Source: Nocardia sputorum (GTDB lineage Bacteria > Actinomycetota > Actinomycetes > Mycobacteriales > Mycobacteriaceae). Taken from it: a DNA stretch of 64,000 nucleotides. Made by a program: the position numbers and the translations under genes. Every line of letters begins with the position of its first letter. Positions within the stretch are counted from its first letter, which is position 1. The stretch lies in assembly GCF_027924405.1 (NCBI RefSeq), contig NZ_AP026978.1:6820001-6884000 (forward strand), given 5' to 3'. Under the pieces are notes generated by a model. The model did no database searches. It was not told the DNA's origin and saw only the letters and a program-made list of their open reading frames with translations. This document shows positions 16,435-24,102 of this stretch, one piece after another.

Positions 16435-17199
16435 ATGTCCCAGATCCTCAACCCCATGAATCTCGGTGAGAGCGACAACATCCCGGGAAACAGCTACGCG
16501 TACTGCATCGACCTGAACAAACCGTGGTTCATGCGCAAGGGCGCGATGATCGCCTACTACGGCGACATGCGGTTCCAGATGCTCACGCACGGATTGCAGG
16601 GCGGGCTGCTGCACATGGTGTCGCAGCAGTTCTCCGCACCGCTGTTCACCGGCGACTACGTCGTCGCGGAGGGGCACGGCAAGCTGATCATCGGCGACCG
16701 CGGCTACGACATCAATTCCTACGATCTCGAGGACAACGGCAACCTGACCATCCGGGCGGCGAACCTGCTGGCCTTCGAGCCGGGCCTGTCGCTGAACCAG
16801 TCGATCGTGCCCGGGTTCCTCACCCTCATCGGCACCGGCAAGTTCCTCGCCTCGTCCAACGGGCCGGTCATGTTCGCCGAGCCGCCGCTGCGCGTCGATC
16901 CGGAATCGCTGGTCGGATGGGCCGATTGCCCCTCCCCCAGCCACCACTACGACGAGGGCTGGATCTCGAACTTCCTGGCCGCCGGTGCCGCGCGCTTCGG
17001 CGTGAACTCCGGTGAGGAGCGGCAATTCGAGTTCACCGGTGCGGGGACCGTGCTGATCCAATCCAGCGAGAAGGTGCTCAGCGACTCGATGCTGGTACGG
17101 ACCATCGAGGGGCAGATCCAGAGCGGCATCACCGTCGGCGGCCTGCAAAGACTGCAAGGGCTCATCGCGCAGCAGCTGGCCGGGCAACAGCAGTACTGA
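16435..17199 (+). CDS. AIM24-family protein, third copy
   Basis: A 254-residue AIM24 protein, 7 bp behind the second copy, with AGCAGGGT before the ATG. Core patterns are FMRKGAMIAYYGDMRFQ, AEGHGKLIIGDRGYDINSY and FTGAGTVLIQSSEK. The C-terminal helix is Gln/Ile-rich (LQGLIAQQLAGQQQ). It is the most diverged of the three. The operon ends here. Confidence 0.82.
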   Translation: MSQILNPMNLGESDNIPGNSYAYCIDLNKPWFMRKGAMIAYYGDMRFQMLTHGLQGGLLHMVSQQFSAPLFTGDYVVAEGHGKLIIGDRGYDINSYDLEDNGNLTIRAANLLAFEPGLSLNQSIVPGFLTLIGTGKFLASSNGPVMFAEPPLRVDPESLVGWADCPSPSHHYDEGWISNFLAAGAARFGVNSGEERQFEFTGAGTVLIQSSEKVLSDSMLVRTIEGQIQSGITVGGLQRLQGLIAQQLAGQQQY

Positions 17200-17291
17200 G
17201 CGCGTTGGTGGCGGACTCCCACCAGTCGGACACCCGCCTCGGTGCCGCACCCGGCGACACGCAGCGTGGACGACGACGATGTCGCGGCTTC

Positions 17292-17312
17292 GGTGGGTGC
17301 ATCGCACCCACC
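17292..17312. terminator. hairpin between the AIM24 operon and the XRE gene
   Basis: GGTGGGTGC (17292–17300) pairs perfectly with GCACCCACC (17304–17312) across a 3-nt loop. It lies 93 bp after the AIM24 stop and 21 bp before the -10 box of the next gene, so it could also be an operator. Confidence 0.5.
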
Positions 17313-17344
17313 TACGAGCACGCCTTCGGAACTACGCTCGATAC

Positions 17345-18206
17345 ATGTCGTCCAATGAGCTCGGAGATTTCCTCCGGTCGCGTCGCGCGCAGGTGTCGCC
17401 CGAGGAAGTCGGGGTCCGGACATACGGCGTGCGTAAGGTCGCGGGCCTTCGACGGGAGGAAGTCGCCTTCCTCGCCGGGCTCAGTTCCGACTATTACACG
17501 CGTTTGGAGCAGGGTCGCGAACGTAACCCGTCCGCCCAGGTGCTCGACGCGCTCTCCCGTGCGCTGCGGCTCGATGCCGACCAGGAAATGCATGTGTACC
17601 GGCTGGCCCGGTTGGTTCCGGCGTCCCGCGGGTCCGGCGGCCGGGAGCCGGTGAGCCCGATGCTTCTGCAACTGATGGACACCTATGCCTCGACTCCGGC
17701 GTTCGTGCTGAATCGGACACTGGACATCCTGGCCACGAACCGTCTCGCCGAGGCGCTGTTCTCGCCCTTCGCCGACACGGACAACCTCGTGCGCATGGTG
17801 TTCACCGATCCCGCAGGCCCGGAACTTCACCGAGTGGCATCGTGCGGCGCAGTCCACAGTCGCGTCCTTGCGTTTGGCGGTGGGGCACGAACCCGACGAC
17901 GCTCGTCTGACCCGGTTGGTGGCGGAAGTCTCGGCGGCGAGCCCGGCGTTTCGCCGGTACTGGGCACAAGGCCATGTGCGGGGCAAGACGGTGGAGGCGA
18001 AAGAACTCGCGCATCCTGACGTAGGCACGCTCAGCTTGGTTTTCCAAGCGTTCGATGTGCGGGACAAGCCAGGACAGCAGCTGGTGATCTATCAAGCCGA
18101 ACCGGGGTCACCGAGTGAGCAAGCCTTGAAACTCCTGGGATCGCTGTCCGCGACGAAGTACCGCGAACGCGAGGATTCCGACGTCTCCTTCCGCGAGCAG
18201 GGTTGA
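17345..18206 (+). pseudogene. XRE/MmyB-type regulator interrupted by a one-base frameshift
   Basis: Residues 1–157 form a normal regulator: LGDFLRSRRAQVSPEEVG, then the helix-turn-helix LRREEVAFLAGLSSDYYTRLEQGR, then the start of the MmyB-like ligand domain up to NLVRMVFTDPA. At 17816 one extra base in the run AGGCCC shifts the frame. In the shifted frame translation continues RNFTEWHRAAQ and runs to the family's normal end at 18206. Without the shift the product ends at 18019 with an unrelated tail. Start ATG 17345 sits 6 nt behind TACGCT (leaderless). Either a recent inactivation or a base-calling error; the SDR downstream is the likely regulated gene. Confidence 0.85.
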
Positions 18207-18484
18207 CGAACCGAACCCGTCGATAACTGTTTATTAACTCCAGCTTCTTGCGACCGGGGCACGTTCACCCGACTTCGCTGCAAGCCCCCTGCAGAGGTGG
18301 ACGCGGGTCCATTTTTCGCCTGTTTCGGGACTGTAACTCGGGTCGAGCGATAGCCATACGGCCCGTGTTTGCCTGGGCGCGCGGCACCCAGGTGGATTGC
18401 GTCCTGTTAGCTGATGCTCTGCGAACCGAGGATGGATTGCGTACTTCCGAGAACCGGAAAAACACATTCCTGAGGAGAGAAATC
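18207..18484 (+). promoter_or_regulatory. SDR upstream region with inverted and direct repeats
   Basis: No gene is seen in these 278 bp. It contains CCTGGG/CCCAGG arms (18372–18392) and a direct repeat TGGATTGCGT(C/A)CT at 18393 and again at 18433, exactly 40 bp apart. A strong ribosome-binding site, GAGGAGAG, precedes the ATG at 18485. The repeats are candidate binding sites for the neighbouring XRE regulator. Confidence 0.45.
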
Positions 18485-19261
18485 ATGAGCCAGGTCATCA
18501 GCGGAACACCCCTCGCAGGCCGCGTCGCCGTCGTCACCGGCGCCTCCAGCGGCATCGGGGAAACCACCGCCGAACGACTCGCCCGACTCGGGGCGAAGGT
18601 CGCCCTGCTCGCGCGCCGCGGCGACCGCATCGGCGCTGCCGCCGACCGCATCACCGCCGCCGGGGGCACCGCTCTCGCCGTCACCGCCGACGTCACCGAC
18701 CGCGCTGCGATGCAGGCGGCCGCCGACCGGATCCGCGCCGAACTCGGCGACGTCGACCTGGTCTTCGCCAACGCGGGCGTCCAGCTGATCTCCGAGATCG
18801 TGGACCTGAAAGTGGAGGACTGGGACACCCAGATCGACCTGAACATCAAGGGCGTGATGAACACCATCCAGGCCTTCGTCACCTCCCTGGTCGACGCCGC
18901 CGCCGACGGCAAGCCCGCCGACCTGATCACCACCTCCTCGATCGCGGCCACCCGCGTCCTCGAGAAGTTTCAGGTCTACTCCGGCACCAAGGCCTACATC
19001 AGCCAACTCACCCGCCTGCTGCGTACCGAACTCGGCCGCAAGAACGTTCGCGTGGCCACGATCGAACCCGGCATGGTCGACACCGAGCTGCCCGACCACG
19101 TCAGCGATCCCGACGCCAGCAAGCTGATGGCCGACCTCATCGACCAGATCGACGTCCTGCAGTCCGAAGACGTCGCCGAGACCGTCGCCTTCGTCGCCGC
19201 CGTCCCCAAGCATGTCAACCTCACCGAGATCACCATCCTGCCCACCGCGCAGATCATCTGA
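18485..19261 (+). CDS. SDR-family NAD(P)-dependent oxidoreductase
   Basis: A 258-residue classical short-chain dehydrogenase. It shows the dinucleotide motif TGASSGIGE, the NAG motif (FANAGVQ), the catalytic Ser in TTSSIA and YSGTKA (YxxxK). The patterns resemble the clavulanate-dehydrogenase-like SDR group. An Arg-rich segment after strand 2 (LLARRGDRIG) favours NADPH. It stands alone between its upstream regulator and a terminator. The substrate cannot be predicted. Confidence 0.9.
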   Translation: MSQVISGTPLAGRVAVVTGASSGIGETTAERLARLGAKVALLARRGDRIGAAADRITAAGGTALAVTADVTDRAAMQAAADRIRAELGDVDLVFANAGVQLISEIVDLKVEDWDTQIDLNIKGVMNTIQAFVTSLVDAAADGKPADLITTSSIAATRVLEKFQVYSGTKAYISQLTRLLRTELGRKNVRVATIEPGMVDTELPDHVSDPDASKLMADLIDQIDVLQSEDVAETVAFVAAVPKHVNLTEITILPTAQII

Positions 19262-19271
19262 GATGCCCCGG

Positions 19272-19300
19272 GCCGCCCCTGCCTCGAGCACAGGGGCGGC
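19272..19300. terminator. terminator after the SDR gene
   Basis: GCCGCCCCTG (19272–19281) and CAGGGGCGGC (19291–19300) pair perfectly around a 9-nt loop, 10 bp behind the stop codon. Confidence 0.85.
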
Positions 19301-19458
19301 ACGCTCGTGCGCGTGCTCGCCCGGCGAGCGGACAACCGCGTCAGAATAGACTGGTCGAACCGGCGTATCACATACGGAGAGCAAAGGATTCGCGTCGGAA
19401 CGGTGAACTCGACTCGATGTTCGCCGGGGCGAGTCAACGGTCGGCGCAGAATCGGGTC

Positions 19459-20304
19459 ATGGCTGACTTGGCGCTCTCGCCACAGCGTCGCACGGCGCTG
19501 ACGAACCTGGTCCGAGACGAATCCACCTTCGCGACCGCGTATCCGCGGGTGGCCGTCTACTGGTCCGCCGCCGGACGGTTGCCCGGTACCGGTGACGACA
19601 TCGCCGACGCCACGTTCGACCTACACCTCCTGCACTACTTGACCGGCGGCGCGAGCACGAACCCCTATTGGGACATTGTCGCCGCCGCGGTCTCGCCCGG
19701 GCCGCGCGAGCGCGCCAACCGTTCTGAAGTGAACGGTGGAAACCCGAAAGGCAGTGCGCGTCTGGCGTATGCGCAGATTCTATTGCAAGGCGCCTATGCC
19801 TACGCGATCCCCTCGCCCGCGACGCTGCGCTGGGTCGCGGACGTCGCGCAGGGCAGACAGCTGCTGGAAGTCGGCTCCGGTCGCGGCTACTGGGCGCATC
19901 AGTTGACTCGAATCGGCGTGCCCACCACAGCTTTCGACTCGCACCCGCCGGATCGCGCGCCGAACCCGGCATTTCCCGTCATCGCGGGCCAACCCACGAC
20001 GTGGCATCCCACCGCGACGCCACCCGCGTCGATCGCCGCTCTGGCCGCCGCCCACGCCGACCACGCGCTGTTCCTCTGCTGGCCGCCCGGCTGGGAGAAC
20101 CCGATGGCCTCCGGCACCCTCGCCGCCTACCAGGAGGCGGGCGGCTCCTTGCTGATCTACGTCGGTGAACCGCGCGGCGGGCGCACGGCCGACAGCACGT
20201 TCTTCGACAGGCTGGAGGCCGGATGGACGCTGCTCGACCAGGACCCGGACTACGTCTCCTGGTGGAACCTCGGTGATCGGGCGCAGTGCTGGCAGCGTCG
20301 GTGA
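19459..20304 (+). CDS. class I SAM-dependent methyltransferase-like protein
   Basis: A 281-residue protein. The middle shows motif I of class I methyltransferases, RQLLEVGSGRGYWAHQL, followed by TAFDSHPPDRAP in the place of the acidic motif II. The N-terminal 120 residues are helical and the C-terminal part has LLIYVGEPRGG and a WW pair. The ATG at 19459 is the most likely start; the extension upstream lacks a ribosome-binding site. Its 3' end is 1 bp from the convergent MBL gene. The methyl acceptor is unknown, and some proteins of this shape have lost catalysis. Confidence 0.7.
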   Translation: MADLALSPQRRTALTNLVRDESTFATAYPRVAVYWSAAGRLPGTGDDIADATFDLHLLHYLTGGASTNPYWDIVAAAVSPGPRERANRSEVNGGNPKGSARLAYAQILLQGAYAYAIPSPATLRWVADVAQGRQLLEVGSGRGYWAHQLTRIGVPTTAFDSHPPDRAPNPAFPVIAGQPTTWHPTATPPASIAALAAAHADHALFLCWPPGWENPMASGTLAAYQEAGGSLLIYVGEPRGGRTADSTFFDRLEAGWTLLDQDPDYVSWWNLGDRAQCWQRR

Positions 20305-20305
20305 G

Positions 20306-21103
20306 TCAGCTCGCGCGCTGGAACTCCCACGGGTCGTGCGCGCTGATCAGCGTGACCTCGTGACCGTGATCGCGGTGTAGTTCGCGCAGCCGCGCCTGAG
20401 TGCCCAGCCGCAGGTCGTGGTGGACCTCGGAGCTGGTCTGCACGATGTCCAGCACCGGGTGCGGCTGCGGGGCCGGGTCGAGTTCGCGATGGTAGTAGTA
20501 CGCGTCGCCGCAGTGCAGCAGCCAAGTGTCCCCATCGCGGACGGCGACACCGGTGTGGCCCGCCGTGTGCCCGCCCAGCGGGATCAGCTGGAAGTCGTCG
20601 GGCAGGTCCTTCGGCTGGAGCGCGTCGAAGCCGAACCAGTTGCCGGTCGGGCCCGACGGATAGGTCACCCAGTGCGGGTCGTGCGCCCAGTGCGCGGGGC
20701 GGTAGCGGTAACTCGGGGCTTCGGCCAGTGCCGCTGCCAGCTCGGCGGCGAGCACGTGGACCCGCGCGTGCGGGAAGTCGGGCAGTCCGCCGCAGTGGTC
20801 CACGTCGAGGTGGGTGAGGATGATGTGCCGGACGTCGGCGGGGTCGTAGCCGAGCCGCTCGACCTGGCGGATCGCGGTCTCGTCTTCGGCGAGCACGGGC
20901 TGGGCCATCGTGACCCAGTCCGCCCCGAGGGTGCCCGCCGGGTCGCGCACGTCATCGAGTCCGATGCCCGTCTCGATCAGGACCAGTCCGTCGGACGCCG
21001 TCTCGACCAGCAGGCAGTGGTTCACGGCATGAGCGGGGGCGGGGCCGTCGTAGGTGGCTTCGATCTGCCGGACGGAGCCGCAATTGAGGTGGTGGATTGT
21101 CAT
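20306..21103 (-). CDS. MBL-fold hydrolase, lactonase-like
   Basis: A 265-residue metallo-beta-lactamase-fold protein of the AHL-lactonase-like group. The metal motif reads H98-L-D-V-D-H103, so the second histidine of HxHxDH is Asp; this variant occurs in a recognised subgroup. Other ligands follow in GGHTAGHTGVAV and LLHCGDAYY, and SAHDPWEF supplies the last His. Start ATG 21101–21103. It is divergent from a merR gene and shares its operator region, so it is probably the regulated target. The substrate may be a lactone or ester. Confidence 0.85.
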   Translation of the reverse strand: MTIHHLNCGSVRQIEATYDGPAPAHAVNHCLLVETASDGLVLIETGIGLDDVRDPAGTLGADWVTMAQPVLAEDETAIRQVERLGYDPADVRHIILTHLDVDHCGGLPDFPHARVHVLAAELAAALAEAPSYRYRPAHWAHDPHWVTYPSGPTGNWFGFDALQPKDLPDDFQLIPLGGHTAGHTGVAVRDGDTWLLHCGDAYYYHRELDPAPQPHPVLDIVQTSSEVHHDLRLGTQARLRELHRDHGHEVTLISAHDPWEFQRAS

Positions 21104-21118
21104 GCGAGCTAGTCTGTG

Positions 21119-21138
21119 ACTTGAAGCGCGGTTCAAGT
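21119..21138. promoter_or_regulatory. MerR-type operator
   Basis: ACTTGAA (21119–21125) and TTCAAGT (21132–21138) form a perfect dyad with a 6-bp spacer, 15 bp before the MBL start and 12 bp before the merR start. Dyads of this size lying inside a divergent promoter are the usual MerR/SoxR binding sites. Confidence 0.75.
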
Positions 21139-21150
21139 CAAGGAGACGAG

Positions 21151-21549
21151 ATGACCGACCTGCTCGATATCGCCGAGGTCGGCGCGCAAACCGGCCTCGC
21201 CCCCTCCGCCCTGCGCTTCTACGAGAAGCGCGGTCTCATCGCAGCGACCGGCCGCAACGGCCTACGCCGCACCTACCACCCCGACATCCTGAACCGCCTC
21301 GCCCTCATCTCCTGCGCCCGAGGCGCCGGTTTCACCCTCGCCGAAATCGCCCGCTTCCTACGCGCCTCCCCCTCCGACGCCGAACTCCGCACCCGCATGG
21401 CGGAAAAAGCACGACAACTCGACGACGACATAGCCCGCCTCATCCGCATGCGCGACAGCCTCCGCCACGCCGCCACCTGCAACCACGACCCCCTGGTCGA
21501 ATGCCCGGACTTCAAGTCGAACTTCGAGAGTGCCGCCGAATCGGTGTGA
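21151..21549 (+). CDS. MerR-family transcriptional regulator
   Basis: A 132-residue regulator. The winged helix (DIAEVGAQTGLAPSALRFYEKRGLI, then GRNGLRRTYHPDILNRL) is followed by a coiled-coil dimerisation helix, and a C-terminal CNHDPLVECPDF with two cysteines and a histidine that could bind metal or sense redox. AAGGAGACGAG gives a strong ribosome-binding site. It lies divergent to the MBL gene and 24 bp ahead of the CYTH gene, with which it may be co-transcribed. Confidence 0.92.
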   Translation: MTDLLDIAEVGAQTGLAPSALRFYEKRGLIAATGRNGLRRTYHPDILNRLALISCARGAGFTLAEIARFLRASPSDAELRTRMAEKARQLDDDIARLIRMRDSLRHAATCNHDPLVECPDFKSNFESAAESV

Positions 21550-21573
21550 GGCTGCGAAGAGAGGATCGGTCAC

Positions 21574-22143
21574 ATGATCGAGGCCGAAATCAAGGCTCGA
21601 GTCCGTGACGTCGAGTCAGTGCAGGCTACGCTGGCGGCGCGGAGCATGGGTCAGCGCGCGAAGTATGAGGACACTTACTACGACCTGCCGGACGAGCGAT
21701 TGTCTTCGGAGGGCCGTGAGCTGCGGTTGCGGACGATCACTACGGGCAATGGGCGGCGATCCCTGCTGACCTACAAGGAACCCGCGGTCGACACGAGCAG
21801 TGGATCGAAGCCGGAATACGAAACCGAGGTGGCCGACCCTACGGTGCTCGACTCCGTGCTACGCGGTATCGGCCTGAAAGAGCTGGTCGTCCTTGAAAAG
21901 CGTTGCATCAACTATCGATTCGAGTCCGAAGGACGCGACCTGCTGGCCACACTGGTGACGGTCCCCGAGTTGGACGGCACGTTCATCGAGCTGGAAACCA
22001 TCGTGCCCGAAGCGGAACTGTCGGAAGCGCTGGAGCTCGTTCGGTCCACACTTCGTCAACTCGGAATCGCCGACGGCGATCTCACCACCGAGCAGTACAC
22101 GGATGCCGTACTTACTACGCGGCGGAAGCCGGAGCTCCCTTGA
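21574..22143 (+). CDS. CYTH-domain protein (class IV adenylate cyclase-like)
   Basis: A 189-residue single CYTH domain with the signature ExExK (IEAEIKAR), the paired basic strands RELRLRTI and LLTYKEP, and a late acidic strand (FIELETIV). CYTH enzymes form a beta tunnel that binds triphosphates and two metals, acting as CyaB-type adenylate cyclases or as triphosphatases. The two cannot be told apart here. It follows merR by 24 bp. Its 3' end overlaps the convergent HAD gene by 29 bp. Confidence 0.88.
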   Translation: MIEAEIKARVRDVESVQATLAARSMGQRAKYEDTYYDLPDERLSSEGRELRLRTITTGNGRRSLLTYKEPAVDTSSGSKPEYETEVADPTVLDSVLRGIGLKELVVLEKRCINYRFESEGRDLLATLVTVPELDGTFIELETIVPEAELSEALELVRSTLRQLGIADGDLTTEQYTDAVLTTRRKPELP

Positions 22144-22966
22144 TGAACCAGTTGATGATCTCCTCGCCCGCGAGGATGCCGGTGGCGCGGGTGATGGTGA
22201 GGTTGGGGTGGGTCCAGTTGAGGTGTTCGAGTTCGCCGTGGCGGGGGCGGATGGCGGAGTCGGCGGCGCGCAGCATTTCGGCGTCGAGGGCGCCGTCGCC
22301 CGCGGCGAGTGTCCGGGCCTCGTCGGCGAGTTCTCCACTTTCCCAGAGGCGCTTGCGCACCTCGGCGACCGCGCGGCTCTTGCAGACGACCTGCGGCATG
22401 GTGTAGATCTTGCGACCCTGCTGAGACGCGGACCAACCGCGTGAACGACACCAGTCGTCCCACTCCGCCAAGAACCCCTCGGGCACCTCCTTCGGCTTCA
22501 CCACGAGGTAGCAGAACAAATGGTCGGCCACGCGGAACTTCGTGACCCAGGAGTCATCGATGCGGGTGTGCAGTTCCTTGCTCACTTCGGACAGCGTGGC
22601 GCCCCCCGCGCGAACCTTGGCGTCGATGGCGATGCGCCAGCTCAGGTCGGGCACGCCGTCGACCAGGATGTTCCCGCCGTTGCTGGTGATCGCGTAGCGC
22701 CACGGCGCTCCGGGCAGCCGGATGCGGTCGAACTGCTTGATCGTGCGGGTGGTGGTGGGAACGATGGCGGCGGGTTCGGTCAGGGTCTGCATCCGCAGCG
22801 CCGCGGTGGTGGTCATGAACGACAGCGGCGCCCCTTCCAGATGCTCCACGCAGACCGTCGGCACGTCGGCGGTGGTGCTGAAGGCGTTACGCGAGTAGAT
22901 CATCGTCCGGTCCAAATCGGTCGCGATCAGCGCACGTCTTCGGTGGGCTCTCGGAGATAGGTTCAC
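22115..22966 (-). CDS. HAD-family hydrolase of the Ter biosynthetic operon
   Basis: A 283-residue haloacid-dehalogenase-fold phosphatase. The nucleophile motif is LIATDLDRTMIYS, motif III includes the Lys in VVCKSRAVAEV, and motif IV is AAGDGALDAEML. A cap of about 110 residues lies between. In the described Ter modules a HAD phosphatase removes phosphate from the phosphoribosylated product (inference). GTG start 22964–22966 overlaps the stop of the upstream phosphoribosyltransferase gene (GTGA). It is the last gene of the operon. Confidence 0.85.
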   Translation of the reverse strand: MNLSPRAHRRRALIATDLDRTMIYSRNAFSTTADVPTVCVEHLEGAPLSFMTTTAALRMQTLTEPAAIVPTTTRTIKQFDRIRLPGAPWRYAITSNGGNILVDGVPDLSWRIAIDAKVRAGGATLSEVSKELHTRIDDSWVTKFRVADHLFCYLVVKPKEVPEGFLAEWDDWCRSRGWSASQQGRKIYTMPQVVCKSRAVAEVRKRLWESGELADEARTLAAGDGALDAEMLRAADSAIRPRHGELEHLNWTHPNLTITRATGILAGEEIINWFIKGAPASAA

Positions 22967-24102
22967 TGCTGCACGTCCTTGATCAATCCCATGCACGAAT
23001 ATGCCAGGTCGGGGACGACGTCGACCGGGACGCCCCGGGCCGCGGCGAGCAGGCGGATGTGCGCGTGCTCCGGTGCGTCCGCCTCGCGCACCAGCACCCG
23101 CCACGGCACCCGCCGCAGCAGCACCCGGGTGGTCTCGCCGACGCCGGGTTTCACGAAGTTCACGCTGGCGATGCCGTACTGCTCGCGCACCTGCTGCACG
23201 GACGCCCAGCCGGTCCAGGTGGGCGTCCGGTCGCTCGCGCGAACTCCGGCCACCTCCGCGGGCACCCGGTCGCGGATCGCGTCGAAGGCGCCGCTCACGG
23301 TGTCCAGCAGACGCCCGGACACGTCGTCACCGGCCAGTTCGCGGTAGAACTTGGCGCCGTGGAAATCGCCGGGGCCGATCAGCGTGTCGTTCAGGACGGT
23401 GCGCGAGACCAATCCGGACACCGTCGAATTGAGGCACGCGGAGGCGATCAAGAAGTCGTCGCGCGTGCCGTAGGTGCGCACGCAGTGCCCGGGATCGGCC
23501 AGCACCGCCAATTCGTCGTCGAACCGGGGGCCACCGGCGGCGTGATAGGCGTCCAGCGCCTCGGTGAGCTCGCGGGTGATCGCCCCTTTGCCGGTCCACC
23601 CGTCGACGAACACGACCGAGGACGGATCGTGATGCTCGGCCAGATAGTCCAGCGCCACCGCGTCGATGCCGCGATCCCGCACGATCGACACCGCGTAGTG
23701 CGGCACCTCGAGGCTCGGACGCCGCGCCCGCAGCCAGCGGCGCATCAGAATGCCGACCGGTGTGCCCGCACGGGCCAGCGACACCAGCACGATGTCGTCG
23801 CCGCGTTCGGCGACGACCAGTTCCGACACGGTCGCCACGGCCAGCGCGAGCCGCTCGGCGCTGGCCGCGAGCACCTCGTCGAACAGCGATCGGTACGCCG
23901 CGTCGGGCTGATACTCGATCGGCAGCGACTCCGCGTAGTGCGCCTTCCCGGCCTGTATCCGCCGTTCCCGCTCGACGATGTCGGCTTCCAGGTCGACGTC
24001 CGACAGATCCTTCAGCAGCCAGGAGACTTCCTCGGCCGCGTAGGAGCCGAACTGCGGTCCGTGCAGGGGGGTGGGTAGCGCACCCACCTCGGTACTCGTC
24101 AT
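22963..24102 (-). CDS. StiP-like phosphoribosyltransferase with C-terminal PELOTA-like domain
   Basis: A 379-residue protein of the family annotated PRTase_1 or 'cysteine protease StiP'. The N-terminal part carries DIVLVSLARAGTPVGILM and VVFVDGWTGKGAITREL, the latter resembling a PRPP loop. It also has conserved Cys residues (GHCVRTYG, ASACLNSTVSGLVSR). The last 100 residues match the PELOTA-type RNA-binding fold (SVNFVKPGVGETTRVLLRR). The protease name in databases is doubtful; a phosphoribosyltransferase role fits the operon. ATG start overlaps the upstream stop by 4 nt. Confidence 0.82.
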   Translation of the reverse strand: MTSTEVGALPTPLHGPQFGSYAAEEVSWLLKDLSDVDLEADIVERERRIQAGKAHYAESLPIEYQPDAAYRSLFDEVLAASAERLALAVATVSELVVAERGDDIVLVSLARAGTPVGILMRRWLRARRPSLEVPHYAVSIVRDRGIDAVALDYLAEHHDPSSVVFVDGWTGKGAITRELTEALDAYHAAGGPRFDDELAVLADPGHCVRTYGTRDDFLIASACLNSTVSGLVSRTVLNDTLIGPGDFHGAKFYRELAGDDVSGRLLDTVSGAFDAIRDRVPAEVAGVRASDRTPTWTGWASVQQVREQYGIASVNFVKPGVGETTRVLLRRVPWRVLVREADAPEHAHIRLLAAARGVPVDVVPDLAYSCMGLIKDVQQ

